Positions 22,301-64,000 of a stretch of 64,000 bases of DNA are shown here, piece by piece. Source of the DNA: Ashinkailepas kermadecensis (lineage: Eukaryota > Arthropoda > Thecostraca > Neolepadidae); contig JAOTOM010004579.1 of the NCBI GenBank assembly GCA_034440615.1, positions 184,001 through 248,000 of the forward strand. The letters are read 5' to 3'. The position numbers and the translations under genes were made by a program. Position 1 is the stretch's first letter; each line of letters opens with the position of its first letter. The notes under the pieces were generated by a model. That model had not been told where the DNA came from. It ran no database searches and worked only from the letters and a program-made list of their open reading frames with translations.

Positions 22301-22750
22301 AAGAAGATCCGCGACAACCTGGGCACGCTGTCGGCCAAGATGGCGGCCGCTCCCGGACGGCGCGCTGGCTCGGCGGGAGAGGAGCGCGGCAGCGGCGCCC
22401 GCGCCAGCCCGGCGCCGTGCCAGTGCCTGCTGGCGGCGCGACTCGACACAAGTCGACAGTACAAACACCACGAGGACATGATCAAAAACTATCTGGCGTC
22501 GGCGCGCGCCCGCCACGCCGAACTGGAACGGTCGCGACCGCGGCCAGAGCCCGGCTGCCAGCCGCGGCCGGAGCTGGGGCGCGCGCACGGCGTCGGCCGC
22601 AGCACTTTCTACGCCGGCCCCGACCCGGCGTCGTACGCGCAGACGCGCCAGATGCCGGCCGTGGCGCGCACCGGTCCGCACGACCAGACGCTGTACTTGA
22701 GCCGGTCCACCTTCTACGACGACCGCCGTCCGCGGCACGTCGGCCAGTGA
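6689..22750 (+). CDS. OTUD7: OTUD7/Cezanne-type OTU deubiquitinase (nine coding exons)
   Basis: Predicted cysteine protease of the OTU family that cleaves ubiquitin chains; vertebrate Cezanne (OTUD7B) prefers Lys11 links and restrains NF-kB signalling. Spliced coding parts: 6696-6771, 10257-10415, 11626-11799, 14508-14639, 16785-16952, 18303-18402, 19831-19951, 21287-21479, 21990-22750. They total 1,884 nt (627 residues plus TGA), and every junction is GT-AG with matching phase. An N-terminal UBA-like segment ([14 protein letters not shown]) is followed by the OTU domain, about residues 130-410. Catalytic Cys is C185 in GDGNCLLH and His is H349 in GHFSALV, each nine residues before the human C194 and H358. 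An in-frame TGA six bases before the ATG fixes the start. The C-terminal A20-type zinc finger of vertebrate OTUD7 is not seen. The family is certain; A versus B is not decidable. Confidence 0.95.
7141..7337. repeat. (AT)n microsatellite
   Basis: About 190 bases of nearly pure tatata with three short interruptions. The YIYIYI open frames here are products of the repeat. Confidence 0.98.
7540..7860. repeat. Dispersed AACCT-containing repeat, copy 3
   Basis: Same order of words as copies 1 and 2: atgtgaccac, tctgcaaatgcatact, aatatagcataaaag, then aacctaacctaatgtaacc at about 7717. Confidence 0.65.
10257..10415 (+). CDS. OTUD7: OTUD7 exon 2
   Basis: Acceptor cgtttcag, phase 1 in and out. Residues 26-78 complete the UBA-like segment ([11 protein letters not shown] aligns with NWDVNAALSDF of OTUD7B) and enter a Pro/Ala linker. 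Donor ggtgcgt. Confidence 0.9.
10513..11239. mobile_element. TTAA-bounded element, probable MITE
   Basis: Flanked by TTAA at 10513-10516 and 11236-11239, both followed inward by CC. Near the right end lies the hairpin gggcgattacgcccc, like those of the element at 5349-6277. The interior carries several tgacct / aggtca words. Terminal repeat is too short to be decisive, so the call rests on resemblance. Confidence 0.4.
11468..11625 (+). repeat. 94-bp tandem duplication over the exon 3 acceptor
   Basis: The sequence ctctactgacgttcag followed by accaccagttggaccg ends at a decoy acceptor (AG at 11530-11531). It recurs exactly 94 bp later as ctctgctgacgttcag followed by accacaagctggaccg, the real acceptor and exon 3 start. 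The flanking block with caccggtcgccctgacgcg is repeated in between. Confidence 0.85.
11626..11799 (+). CDS. OTUD7: OTUD7 exon 3
   Basis: Residues 79-136, phase 1 in and out. [10 protein letters not shown] aligns with KLQRGISHAS of OTUD7B, and TFLLPD with the lead-in to the OTU domain. Donor ggtgcgc. Confidence 0.92.
11800..13512. other. OTUD7 intron 3, first part
   Basis: No exon recognised. Holds a (CA)n-rich stretch at about 13009-13085 and the word cagtagcttcgaaatgaaa repeated at 12080-12150. Short open frames at 12378-12737 match no family known to me. Confidence 0.5.
13513..14319. mobile_element. TTAA-bounded element, probable MITE
   Basis: TTAACCC at 13513-13519 and its reverse complement gggttaa at 14313-14319, the classic piggyBac-type terminus. 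A subterminal hairpin gggggttgatacaaccccc lies near 13559. It shares cgcgccgttcatt followed by accgaaaa (near 14249-14283) with the element at 5349-6277 (near 6155-6188), and has tgacct-rich sequence near 14138. No transposase. Confidence 0.6.
14508..14639 (+). CDS. OTUD7: OTUD7 exon 4
   Basis: Residues 137-180; [12 protein letters not shown] and [10 protein letters not shown] are hallmark OTUD7 sequence ahead of the catalytic Cys. Phase 1 in and out; donor ggtgagt sits directly against a minisatellite. Confidence 0.95.
14640..15375 (+). repeat. ~41-bp minisatellite starting at the exon 4 donor
   Basis: About 18 copies of a 40-41 bp unit with the core gtgttgttgggtggctgagg and gccagcgaggtggggc. 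The array begins within the first bases of the intron and gives an open frame of [12 protein letters not shown] repeats that is not a gene. Confidence 0.95.
15664..15840 (+). mobile_element. tRNA-derived SINE, family A
   Basis: Pol III-like A box ctgcagctcagtcggcagag at 15671-15690 and B box-like ggattcaagcg at 15729-15739, followed by a tail tttagcccctggctg...gtcgact. A second copy with the same body lies inverted at 56340-56540 in UBR4. The two-box spacing and the tRNA-like head support a SINE, not a functional tRNA: no closed acceptor stem is seen. Confidence 0.75.
15841..16479. other. OTUD7 intron 4, middle part
   Basis: No exon or repeat recognised. Confidence 0.5.
16480..16784 (+). repeat. 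~31-bp minisatellite ending at the exon 5 acceptor
   Basis: About ten degenerate copies of cgtgcccaccgtacccggtc plus ctgacggtgtca. The last copy ends in cgtgcccaccag, which is the acceptor, so the array abuts the exon. Confidence 0.9.
16785..16952 (+). CDS. OTUD7: OTUD7 exon 5 (catalytic cysteine)
   Basis: Residues 181-236. Begins with the [19 protein letters not shown] signature that holds catalytic Cys185. [12 protein letters not shown] corresponds to the conserved basic/Trp stretch of OTUD7. Phase 1 in and out. Confidence 0.97.
17222..17650. repeat. 93-bp minisatellite
   Basis: Four to five nearly identical 93-bp units (ggttagatcgaaccacgg at 17301, 17394, 17487, 17580). Because 93 is 31 codons, the minus strand shows an open frame of 31-residue repeats; this is a by-product. 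Confidence 0.95.
17651..18302. other. OTUD7 intron 5, right part
   Basis: Nothing recognised apart from the splice acceptor gccgcag at the end. Confidence 0.5.
18303..18402 (+). CDS. OTUD7: OTUD7 exon 6
   Basis: Residues 237-269: [12 protein letters not shown] matches LVYTEDEWQKEW of OTUD7B, followed by SSSDPR. Donor is cagtgagt after CA, phase 2; reading on would hit an in-frame TGA at once. Confidence 0.93.
18403..19830. other. OTUD7 intron 6
   Basis: No exon, no tandem array and no recognised element. Confidence 0.5.
19831..19951 (+). CDS. OTUD7: OTUD7 exon 7
   Basis: Residues 270-310: [19 protein letters not shown] then [10 protein letters not shown], the core of the OTU fold. Enters in phase 2 (CA|T) and leaves in phase 0; donor aaggtgagg. 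Confidence 0.96.
19962..20011 (+). repeat. Duplicated exon 7 end with dead donor
   Basis: cacgtgcttcgcaggtccac followed by gctggcagactgggttgaaggcgagg repeats the end of exon 7 (cttcgcaggcccatcat, then gatgttacattgaaggtgagg). The copied donor reads gcgagg instead of gtgagg. Confidence 0.75.
20166..21235. repeat. 20-bp minisatellite, ~53 copies
   Basis: Unit ctgagcggcagccaggcggt, with single-base variants and three slipped units carrying an extra cggtctga. It fills most of OTUD7 intron 7 and produces a 689-residue minus-strand open frame that is not a gene. Confidence 0.98.
21287..21479 (+). CDS. OTUD7: OTUD7 exon 8 (catalytic histidine)
   Basis: Residues 311-374. [13 protein letters not shown] and CHRSPLAL are diagnostic of OTUD7; GHFSALVAM holds catalytic His349. 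Acceptor cggccag, phase 0 in; donor caggtaagg, phase 1 out. Confidence 0.97.
21480..21989. other. OTUD7 intron 8
   Basis: The coding frame of exon 9 stays open back to 21764, but the acceptor gtatttcag at 21981-21989 and the phase match place the exon start at 21990. Confidence 0.7.
21990..22750 (+). CDS. OTUD7: OTUD7 exon 9 (terminal)
   Basis: Residues 375-627 and [24 protein letters not shown] and [12 protein letters not shown] finish the OTU domain. A basic stretch ([15 protein letters not shown]) and a low-complexity Arg/Pro/Ala tail follow, with [13 protein letters not shown] as in vertebrate OTUD7. Near the end RSTFY occurs twice, where vertebrates have the A20-like zinc finger, but its cysteines are absent. 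Confidence 0.93.
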
Positions 22751-23250
22751 CGGTCGCACCGGCGGGCCCTCATTCTCCGGACGTTCATTTTTGATGTGAT
22801 CCCTCGCAGATCTGTTGGAATGACTGTTGTTATACTCATTTTGTATTGTCCCCTCTGGCGTCTCCGGGGTCGGAAGAATGAGAGCTATTTATTGTAGTTG
22901 GTGCGTCGTGATCAGCTGTGACGTTGAGCTGCGTGGTAGCCACTGCCACTGCCGGGCAGCTGACGGAGCTGTGCTCCGGACTCCGCGGCACGGTGGCGTC
23001 TGTGGAGACGACCGTTGCCAGCATGTGGGGGACGCTCCAAAGGCGGCGGTCGGCAGCCGGTCGGTGTTCGGTCCGAAGTGCCTGCTTTGTGTTCAGTCGG
23101 TTCGCGTGTGCACGGCGGACCCGCCGCGCGGATCACCGGTGCTGCTGCGGACCGGCCTGCAGCTGTTCTACCAGTTCCTGGCCGAGTCCGGCGCTCTTCT
23201 GGTGGTGACGGGGCCTGTTGGTGAATTGTTAGCGGCAGCAAAGTAGCCGC
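22751..23250 (+). other. OTUD7 3' UTR or unassigned GC-rich block
   Basis: Exon-like GC content, with an open frame to the TAG at 23244 ending GLQLFYQFLAESGALL. I recognise no family. It could be 3' UTR, a decayed exon or an unrelated small gene. No canonical aataaa signal was found close to 22750. Confidence 0.3.
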
Positions 23251-25803
23251 GCGGCGGATGGGTCCTCAGGTAGGTCTAGTCTACAGGTAGGGGTTTCGGG
23301 AATGCCATAGAACGTCTTCCCGCATCAGTAGCCAGGGAGTGTTGTTATGGCCGGACCTCGGAGGCTCGCCGGATTGATGCCTGGCGTGACTCCACTTGTC
23401 GCCTGACGTGACGTCACCGGGCCTGGTTGACGTGCGGAAGATCGCATCGGGCAGAGGCCAGTTCTCGATGCTAGACGTGAATCGAGTGCACCTTGTGGGC
23501 GTCGGAATGTTTTTACTTATTGTGACTGGTTTATCACACCATATTGTGACGCAAGAATACATGGTTGTACTAGCAGCTAACTGACGATGTCTTTAAAGAC
23601 GGTGCAGGCTTTCGGAAACACTTGACACGGGAGAGGTAAAACAGCCACTATCACTAATTTGCATTTATTGCTGGTGTTAATTGATAGTGGAACTAGCCAA
23701 CGGAAAAAATGATGAAGCGGTCTTACAGCGGCCATTTGCTCCCCGTCTAGTCGCTTTAAATCCTTCGAAGTCATTTTTACATTCAACTAAAACATTTCAA
23801 ATATAAACTAAAAACGCTTACAGTATTTACTATTAATGAGAATTTGTTTCACACTTTCAATCAGTTATTGCAGCTTGCACATTAACAATTGTTATTGGGT
23901 AGTTAGCAAAGAAAAACTATGTCCATGGAGTGTTTTAGTCTAATTTTAGTGAAACCATTTTATGTTTTTAACCCATTCTCCAATACGCGGCAATTTGACA
24001 CCTTGATCGGTGCACGAGTGTCCTACTCATGAGTTGTGCGACTATTCGTTGTTTGTGCGGTGTGAACATGTTGGTTACATCAGGCACGGATGCATGAACT
24101 TGACTGACATCGACGTATACTATTCTTGCCATTTCATCTAGTGTTGTCCCGGAACTAGACTTGCAACCACATCCTTCGCTAATTTAACCATAGCGAAAAT
24201 CTGTCACCCGGCAGTCATACGTCGGCTGCGATATACCGTAGAGCTGAGTGCCGTCTCCACGTAAATCGGAAAGCGTATTGTTATTTGCTCAGATTTGTCA
24301 ATTTATTTCTACTTAATCCAGCAGCGTCGCTAGCAAAAACTATTTTGTTCTTGAAACTGCTGTGAGAATTATAATTAATGATCGCTTCTAATTTATCCTA
24401 TCATTATGCCAGGTCTGCCCTCCATCTTGTTCCTGAACGGCAGCAGAAATCCGTCGACTGCCGCTGTAAGACCGGCGATGACAATACAGAGGGTCCTTTT
24501 TTGGTGACAACGCTGACACCGTGGTGTTATGTGAAGCGAGGTGTCTGAAAGTGCATATGAAAAGAGCACTGTCCTGGATGTGGCTATTGCATCCAAATGG
24601 CTGCGTAATTACAATCCATATACTACGTAATTACGCAGAATGATCAAGTAGACAACACGCATGTGACCAATAGTTTCTATTAACCTGACAATGATGGGGC
24701 GATGTACCAAGGAAATTGCCATCTCGTAAGTCGCAATGATACAGGATGTCTAGATAGGGTCAAAAATTATGCTACCACGAATTATGTACCCTGGGTGACA
24801 ACTTTCGGGTTCGTGTCAGGTATTCAGTTATTTTGGCTTTAGGCTCGTCGACTGCCAGAAACTCAAGCAAGGGGAGCCAGGGTCCCCCCCCCCGACCCCT
24901 TTGCACCCAAAAATATAATAGATGAAGCGATAACTTTTGAGATTTTTACCACCCAAAACCCTAAACTTCCGGTGGCCGCCTGAATCTTTCTCTGTTCCAT
25001 CACACTTTATTTCTGGGTCGCCGCACCCCCTCCCCCATTAGGAAAATCCCGACTGTGCCACTGGCGACTACCACAGTGTGGTCTGAGGCCGCTGCCGTGT
25101 TTCTGTTGGTGTACCTTGTCTAATATGATGTAACGACTAACACCACCGTGCATCCATATACCCGTTGATTTCACAGAATATGGAACATGAAAATTCCGGG
25201 CGCAGATCGCGCTGTTGCCACGTTGCGAACATAGAGACCATACTGCTAGATGGCATTGCAAATGGCGCTTTTGACCTTTTAGAGAGAGAGTAGGTTGAGT
25301 GAGCAGACGATGCTGATATGCGGGTTGTGCAAGCGTGGGTTGGCTAAATGGCCGCATACAAGTTGGAAGCCAAAATTATTATGTTCAGGATTCAGAGGAT
25401 CTTGGCTTTGCAATAACAGCACAGGTCAGCAAAGCTAGCACATGAAAACGAAACAGGGAATTTATATACCGATAAATGCGTACGATTTCGACTGATACAA
25501 TGCATTCAAACCCCTCAAAAACCATATGCATTGGAGTTGTATTGGCCGACCGAAAATTTGGAAGGTCTCTCGAATGACGACTTCCAGGTATCATGCCTTC
25601 CATGTCTTATCGCGAGGTATGGGCATGGATATCGGAGGATGCGTGTGTGCTGCGCAGGATGTAGATAGGGGTGGGGGAGAGCAAACCATAATGCCAACCG
25701 TTTTGGCACAAACCAGGACAACTGGCATCAACTCCAATAACGGGGAAATCGTGTGCCATATCACAGGCACTTCACACGAAATGGCAGAACCACCTTACGA
25801 AAA
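23251..25803. other. Intergenic between OTUD7 and PHAX
   Basis: Two genes converge here, so both 3' UTRs lie in this stretch. No other gene is recognised. Poly-C occurs near 24888, and short open frames show no domain. Confidence 0.5.
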
Positions 25804-26262
25804 TCATTCAAAAATAATCTCATTTGACACCTCTAGCTCGTCCCGTTCCATGTCGCCTTTCCCCAAACTGTCCTGACCTTCATCGTAGCTTGCGTCTTCT
25901 CCATTCTCCGGATCACCAGAGTAATGACTTCCACGTTCCCCACTCTCCCGGGTTCCGACGTCATGACTACCCAGGCCGTCGGGCGAGTCGGCGCCGCTGC
26001 CGGCCGACGCGACAGAGTCCGCGCGCGACCCAGCCGAGTCAGAGTCGTCGCTGCGCTCGCCGTCTTCCTTGGGGCCGCCGGTGGCAGCGGCGGCGCGAGC
26101 GAGCCGGGCGCGCAGCCGCCGCCGGCGCACCTGCTTTCGCTCTCGGTCCTGCTGGCGGCGGTCGTCCCGGAACACGTCGCGCGCCTGCTCCTCCGTCACC
26201 TCCGGGTCGGTCTTCAGTAGCTGGATGAACACGCCGCCCGGCGTGCGGCGACGTGACCAATT
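25804..26262 (-). CDS. PHAX: PHAX exon 4 (terminal)
   Basis: Acceptor ccaccag at 26263-26269; begins NWSRRRTPGGVF, joining exon 3 exactly as in human (MNGSRRRTPGGVF). A basic helix (RERKQVRRRRLRARLARA) and a Ser/Glu/Asp-rich tail follow; stop at 25804-25806. Confidence 0.95.
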   Translation of the reverse strand, partial: NWSRRRTPGGVFIQLLKTDPEVTEEQARDVFRDDRRQQDRERKQVRRRRLRARLARAAAATGGPKEDGERSDDSDSAGSRADSVASAGSGADSPDGLGSHDVGTRESGERGSHYSGDPENGEDASYDEGQDSLGKGDMERDELEVSNEIIFE

Positions 26263-28342
26263 CTGGTGGCGGAAACACGTCGTCGGCTACATTGCACCGG
26301 AAACACGACGACTTTGCAGCCCACAAAACAACACGAGACCACACCCAGTCGACATGCAACGGGTTTGTTAACACATTGTTACACTAAATATTGTTTATTA
26401 CACTAAATACACTACACTATGTTACACTTAATATTACATAATAATATATAACTACTATATAATTAAGGTATATTATAAAATTAACATGAATAGATATAAT
26501 TAATGTATATAAAATAATATATAATTAATAATTACTAAATACTGCTAAACTAAATATTGTTATGTTCACTAAAAACGTGAAAAAGTATCACTGTGAATTT
26601 TCACTGCTTACATTGATGAGCATTCCGCCGCCTTCCTCCACGGACTTGGTCTCCCCAAACAGCTCGATGGACTTCTTCACACCAATGACACGGACGACAT
26701 TTGCTGAAATATAAATGTTAGCGTCAAATCGACGCCACAAAACACTGTACTACAATCCCATAGCGTAGCTCGTATTCACACACAGATGTGTTCATGTGCA
26801 AAGCATACCTCACATAAGATTCGCATGGCACATGCTCGAGAATGCACAATATGACTGTCATTGTATTTGAAAGCCATTTAATGACTGTCAGGACATGTGA
26901 AGAGTATGCAGACCAATCATCTTCTCACACGCAGCACTGCAAAACCTAGAAGTAGAACCACACACACCGATACGACGCCTTGCACACATCATTTCTACAG
27001 CGTCAAGATAGAATACTAGCCATGCCAGCTATCACACGGCCTATCTACACACTATGACATGGTCCCGCCTAGGTTCGCTACAGGCCTGACCTATGATCTC
27101 CGGTTTCTCCTCGCGCAGTTTGAGCGCAATGTCCGCGGCGACCTGCTCGGGCGGGCTCCCCTCGGTGACCTCCAGCTCCTTCAGGTGCACGCCTTCCACC
27201 TTCTTCTTGCGCCAGCCCTGACGTGCCTGGCGGAAGTCCCGCTTGAGCGGGTTGTCGCCGTCGTTGCCCTCAGCGGCGGCGGGCGGCCTGCGCGGTGGCT
27301 CAGGCAGCTGGTACGACTCGACGTCGCGCTCGACGCGCGGTCCGTCCGCCATCCGGCCGAGGCCGCTGGCCAGCTCGGCCGTGATGCCGTCCTCGGCCAG
27401 CACGGCCGTCCACACCGAGAGGCGCGCGCGCCGCGCCTGCAGCCGGCGCGACGCCTCGGCGAACGCCGCGTTGTGGCCAGTGTCCATGGTAGCCAAGCTG
27501 GTGGCCGCCGGCCGCCGCCGCTTTCTGTCGCCGGCGGTGCCGTCGCCACCGTCACTGTCACTGTCGCTGGAACTCGGGTCGGCGGGCGACTGCTCATCGT
27601 CACTGGCCACCCCCGGCGGCAGCACGGGTGGTCGAGGAGCCACCGGCCGCTCCAGGCAAGTGTATACCTGCATAATGACAAGTGGACGAGAGTGATGGGC
27701 TTGCTGTGCAAGCTGCATGCACCAAACAATAATGAGTAAGGTGCACAGAGTTAGGTACTATTAGAGCCAATATATGAATCATGCCAAGAATGTATGGACC
27801 ATCAGCTGAGCCAATCAAGAAGTGACACAATCAAAGACAGACATTGAGTGACTATGCTCCATGTCAGTGTCATTCAATGACAAAACAACATATAATACAT
27901 ATCTTGACATTAATTGTATTTTGATTCTAATACAAAACCATGACTGCTACATTAATTATGCATTCATTGCATAAGCAACCTAAACTTCAAACATTTATTT
28001 TCTGTAATGAGTGAAGTGAAACAAAACCAGCAATTCACTGTAACATTAGGATATTAACATTTGCATTTGAAACAAAACAATGATTCTGTTGACTTGATTG
28101 TATGGACCAATTAAACAGATATGCTATCCATGGCTTGAACATATTCGATTCTGTGAAAACTGATCCATGATCTAAAAGACTACTTGACACAAAAATAGAC
28201 ATGGGAACTCAAATACCTCTAAGCCATCTGGAACAATCTTGGGAAGCTCCTCATCAGACTCCATAATCTCTCCATCTTCAATCTCCATTTTCTTCTTTTG
28301 TGGAGACAATGAAAGTTCAATTAGTTCAATGTCAGTGTGTTC
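25804..28342 (-). CDS. PHAX: PHAX, phosphorylated adaptor for snRNA export (four exons)
   Basis: PHAX bridges cap-binding complex on U snRNAs to CRM1-RanGTP for nuclear export and is controlled by phosphorylation. Minus-strand coding parts: 28288-28217, 27667-27091, 26703-26612, 26262-25804, all GT-AG with matching phase. From the ATG at 28288 this gives 399 residues (human 394). Features: acidic N-terminus (DGEIMESDEELP), a Ser/Asp cluster at residues 56-63 that looks like a CK2-type site, a basic NLS-like KRRRP near 73-77, the RNA-binding domain at about 195-280 (IIANVVRVIGVKKSIELF, GGGMLIN, SRRRTPGGVF), and an acidic C-terminus. The reading frame remains open upstream to an acceptor at 28343, so the protein could start in an earlier exon. 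Confidence 0.95.
26263..26611. other. PHAX intron 3
   Basis: Very AT-rich between 26370 and 26570 (attaata / taatatata words); no other feature. Confidence 0.6.
26612..26703 (-). CDS. PHAX: PHAX exon 3
   Basis: A 92-nt exon that is too short for long-ORF tracks: acceptor atttcag, donor gtaagc. Encodes ANVVRVIGVKKSIELFGET and VEEGGGMLIN, the heart of the RNA-binding domain (human RVVRIIGNKKAIELL, GGLFIMN). Confidence 0.95.
26704..27090. other. PHAX intron 2
   Basis: No feature recognised. Confidence 0.5.
27091..27667 (-). CDS. PHAX: PHAX exon 2
   Basis: Residues 25-216. Contains the Ser/Asp cluster, the KRRRP basic motif, SVWTAVLAEDGITAEL (human WASVLQEQNQDAVATEL), DVESYQLP, and PEQVAADIALKLREEKPEII at the start of the RNA-binding domain. 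Ends phase 1 at donor ggtcagg. Confidence 0.95.
27668..28216. other. PHAX intron 1
   Basis: AT-rich; no feature recognised. Confidence 0.5.
28217..28342 (-). CDS. PHAX: PHAX exon 1 (first coding seen)
   Basis: The likely start ATG is at 28288 (MEIEDGEIMESDEELPK). A good acceptor, ttcttccacag, just upstream makes the exon begin at 28342, and the 18 codons before the ATG are open, so an upstream exon may add residues. Donor aggtattt, phase 0. Confidence 0.82.
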
Positions 28343-29971
28343 CTGTGGAAGAATTAACAATCAGAGGCTCAGGACTGCTGCCAGTATTTGCTTGACAACT
28401 TGACTAAGAAGGTTAATTAAGTGAACTTCAGACAAGCAGTGGAGCAGAATGGGCAGTTATGAAATTGAAGAGACAGATACAGGTACAGACACAAAGGCAG
28501 AGGCAGAGGCAGAAGATGAAGATGACAATGCAGATGATGATGAAGGTGAAGAGAGGAGAGACAGAGAGACAGAGATGAGAGAGAGAGAAAAAGAAAGAGA
28601 GAGCCTAGAGAAGATGAATCAAGACATTATTGTTATACAAGACCTGGATCATTCAATGACACTAGAGACACTGAATTTCCATAATGCTGACATCATTCAA
28701 TACTGGTAGATCCAGCACTGTCAAACTGCCACCAATCCCAGCAATCTTTCCATCAAACTTTTTGAAACTCACACATACTAGAGGCCAGTTCTTCAAGCTG
28801 AAGCTCTGCCACTCAAGGTCTTGTACAGAAACAAAGGAAAGAAAATTCTGCTTGCATACTGGGTTCATGAACTTTTTTTAAACCTAAATGTTATCTCTTC
28901 TCCCTCTTTAACCATCTTTAGGCTAAGACTGGCTGTACATCTGGGAAAAAGGCTTGCACATCTGTTGACTAAGGACAGGGGAAGACATCTCGCAAGCCAT
29001 TCTCATTTCAGTTATTTTATTCTGCACTTCAAACAAGAATAACTCCCTGGCACCCCTAGTTAGTTCTTGGTGTTTAGGGGCGCATCGACTGCGTCGGTCA
29101 TGCAGTGCCCTAGCACCCCATTTGCTACAGACTGATTTCAACACTGACTGACATTACACCTTGCCATTTTTAGATATAATACGTAGACTGGTGCATCTTA
29201 TAGGATCGTGATCCTTCTTTTACCCTTCTTCAACTACAGCTAACGTGACAAGGAACCCTTCCAGGCAAGTTAACCAGGCACCTAACTAGGTAATTTAGCA
29301 TGCTGACTGGTCTTAACCAATGCACCAATATAGGTACCTAGGTACCTACCTACACTCAATCAATATAACTAGACGAAGGAGATTACTACTAAAACTACAC
29401 TTTGCCATTCAGATCACGACGTCAACTTGACACTAATAAAACCTCGGTAACTTCTTTCCCCAAATGAACAACTTCCTCACCAATCCCCAATGCCAAATGC
29501 AGTACAAAGCAAGGCCGTCAAAAGGATGACATTTCCAAATACCATGGTTCGCAAGATGTGACTGGATGCCGATCATTATGACGTATTTTGGTCTCAAGCT
29601 CATTCTACCTTGGTGTGGCATGTTTTAGTATATCTTCCGTCTTAACATAGCACTTTCAATTTTAAAAGGAACAAATCGAATAAAAGTGTACATATAATAA
29701 AATCGAAATATATAGATATACTTCAGTTCAGATATTTACGTTCTCTCAAGAGAACAGTTTATGAAAAATAGTTTAAACTAAATCAGTTCTAGAATAATCA
29801 GCGATAAACATTTTGTTTTGTCATCGGTGTAGGAACTCCTCGACTCCGTTGCCTCCCTGGATTAAACGTCGCATAGCAAAGTGGGGTTATATTCTTGCGA
29901 ATTCTTGTGTGCAATGCAGTACTCAACAGCATAAACAGCAAGTGTTTTCTGCTTCGAAAAGTAGCATTGGC
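28343..29971. promoter_or_regulatory. Shared upstream region of PHAX and UBR4
   Basis: About 1.7 kb lies between the two divergent ATGs (28288 and 29972), so a bidirectional promoter is plausible. Contents: a purine-rich GA tract at 28455-28615, a short inverted copy of the dispersed cgcatcgactgcgtcggtcat motif at 29079-29101, and cctaggtacctacctac near 29337. No TATA box or initiator can be assigned with confidence. Confidence 0.4.

Positions 29972-64000
<34,029 letters not shown>

Noticed and set aside
22025..22759. Minus-strand 244- and 204-residue frames opposite OTUD7 exon 9
   Set aside because: Shadow frames of a GC-rich real exon.
27059..27739. Plus-strand 226-residue frame
   Set aside because: Shadow of PHAX exon 2, which has clear family similarity on the minus strand.
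28449..28709. Acidic frame MGSYEIEETDTG... with Glu/Asp and Arg/Glu runs
   Set aside because: It comes from a purine-rich GA tract in the PHAX-UBR4 spacer; low complexity and no exon borders.

Overview
The window is animal nuclear DNA carrying three intron-rich protein genes in a background of repeats. Exons have clean GT-AG borders and consistent reading phase. Exons are GC-rich and introns AT-rich. Dispersed repeats carry (AACCT)n / (TTAGG)n, the arthropod-type telomere motif, and tRNA-derived SINEs and CR1-like LINEs are present. Together these suggest an arthropod, perhaps a crustacean, but the species cannot be read from the sequence. Nothing here is prokaryotic or viral.

Layout. 1-6690 is intergenic and repeat-rich: a reversed CR1 3' fragment, a decayed CR1-like element (1996-4440), dispersed AACCT repeats, and a 0.9 kb TTAA-bounded non-autonomous DNA transposon (5349-6277). 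6689-22750 (+) is an OTUD7/Cezanne-type OTU deubiquitinase: nine coding exons whose phases all match, giving 627 residues with catalytic Cys and His present. 22751-25803 is intergenic or 3' UTR. 25804-28342 (-) is PHAX, the phosphorylated adaptor for snRNA export: four exons, 399 residues. PHAX is head to head with UBR4 (+), the giant N-recognin / E3 ligase. UBR4 starts at 29972 and runs off the right edge; 22 exons totalling 3,807 nt (1,269 codons) are placed here, roughly the first quarter of the protein. The UBR box and the C-terminal ligase region lie outside. Two of the three genes act in the ubiquitin system (one removes and one adds ubiquitin), but their adjacency is not evidence of a shared pathway.

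Most striking signal. Many introns of OTUD7 and UBR4 hold tandem repeats (20-94 bp units), and at least eight splice junctions are themselves the repeated sequence: the unit contains the end or start of the exon plus its splice site. Examples are UBR4 exon 20 (about 29 copies of a 36-bp unit with the acceptor), exon 19 (five 94-bp copies of exon end plus donor), exon 7 (seven 65-bp copies of the acceptor), exon 11 (both sides), exon 5 (three copies, split by a mobile element), and OTUD7 exons 3 and 7. This leaves dozens of decoy splice sites next to real ones and looks like recurrent tandem duplication across exon borders.

Other repeats: two tRNA-derived SINE families with two copies each in opposite orientation, a ~0.45-0.65 kb element present three times in UBR4 introns, a short dispersed motif with a core like gtcgatgcgcccctaagccc, three related TTAA-bounded elements with GC-rich hairpins and many AGGTCA half-sites, and long (AT)n/(GT)n microsatellites. 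Most long open frames in the window are products of tandem repeats, not genes.
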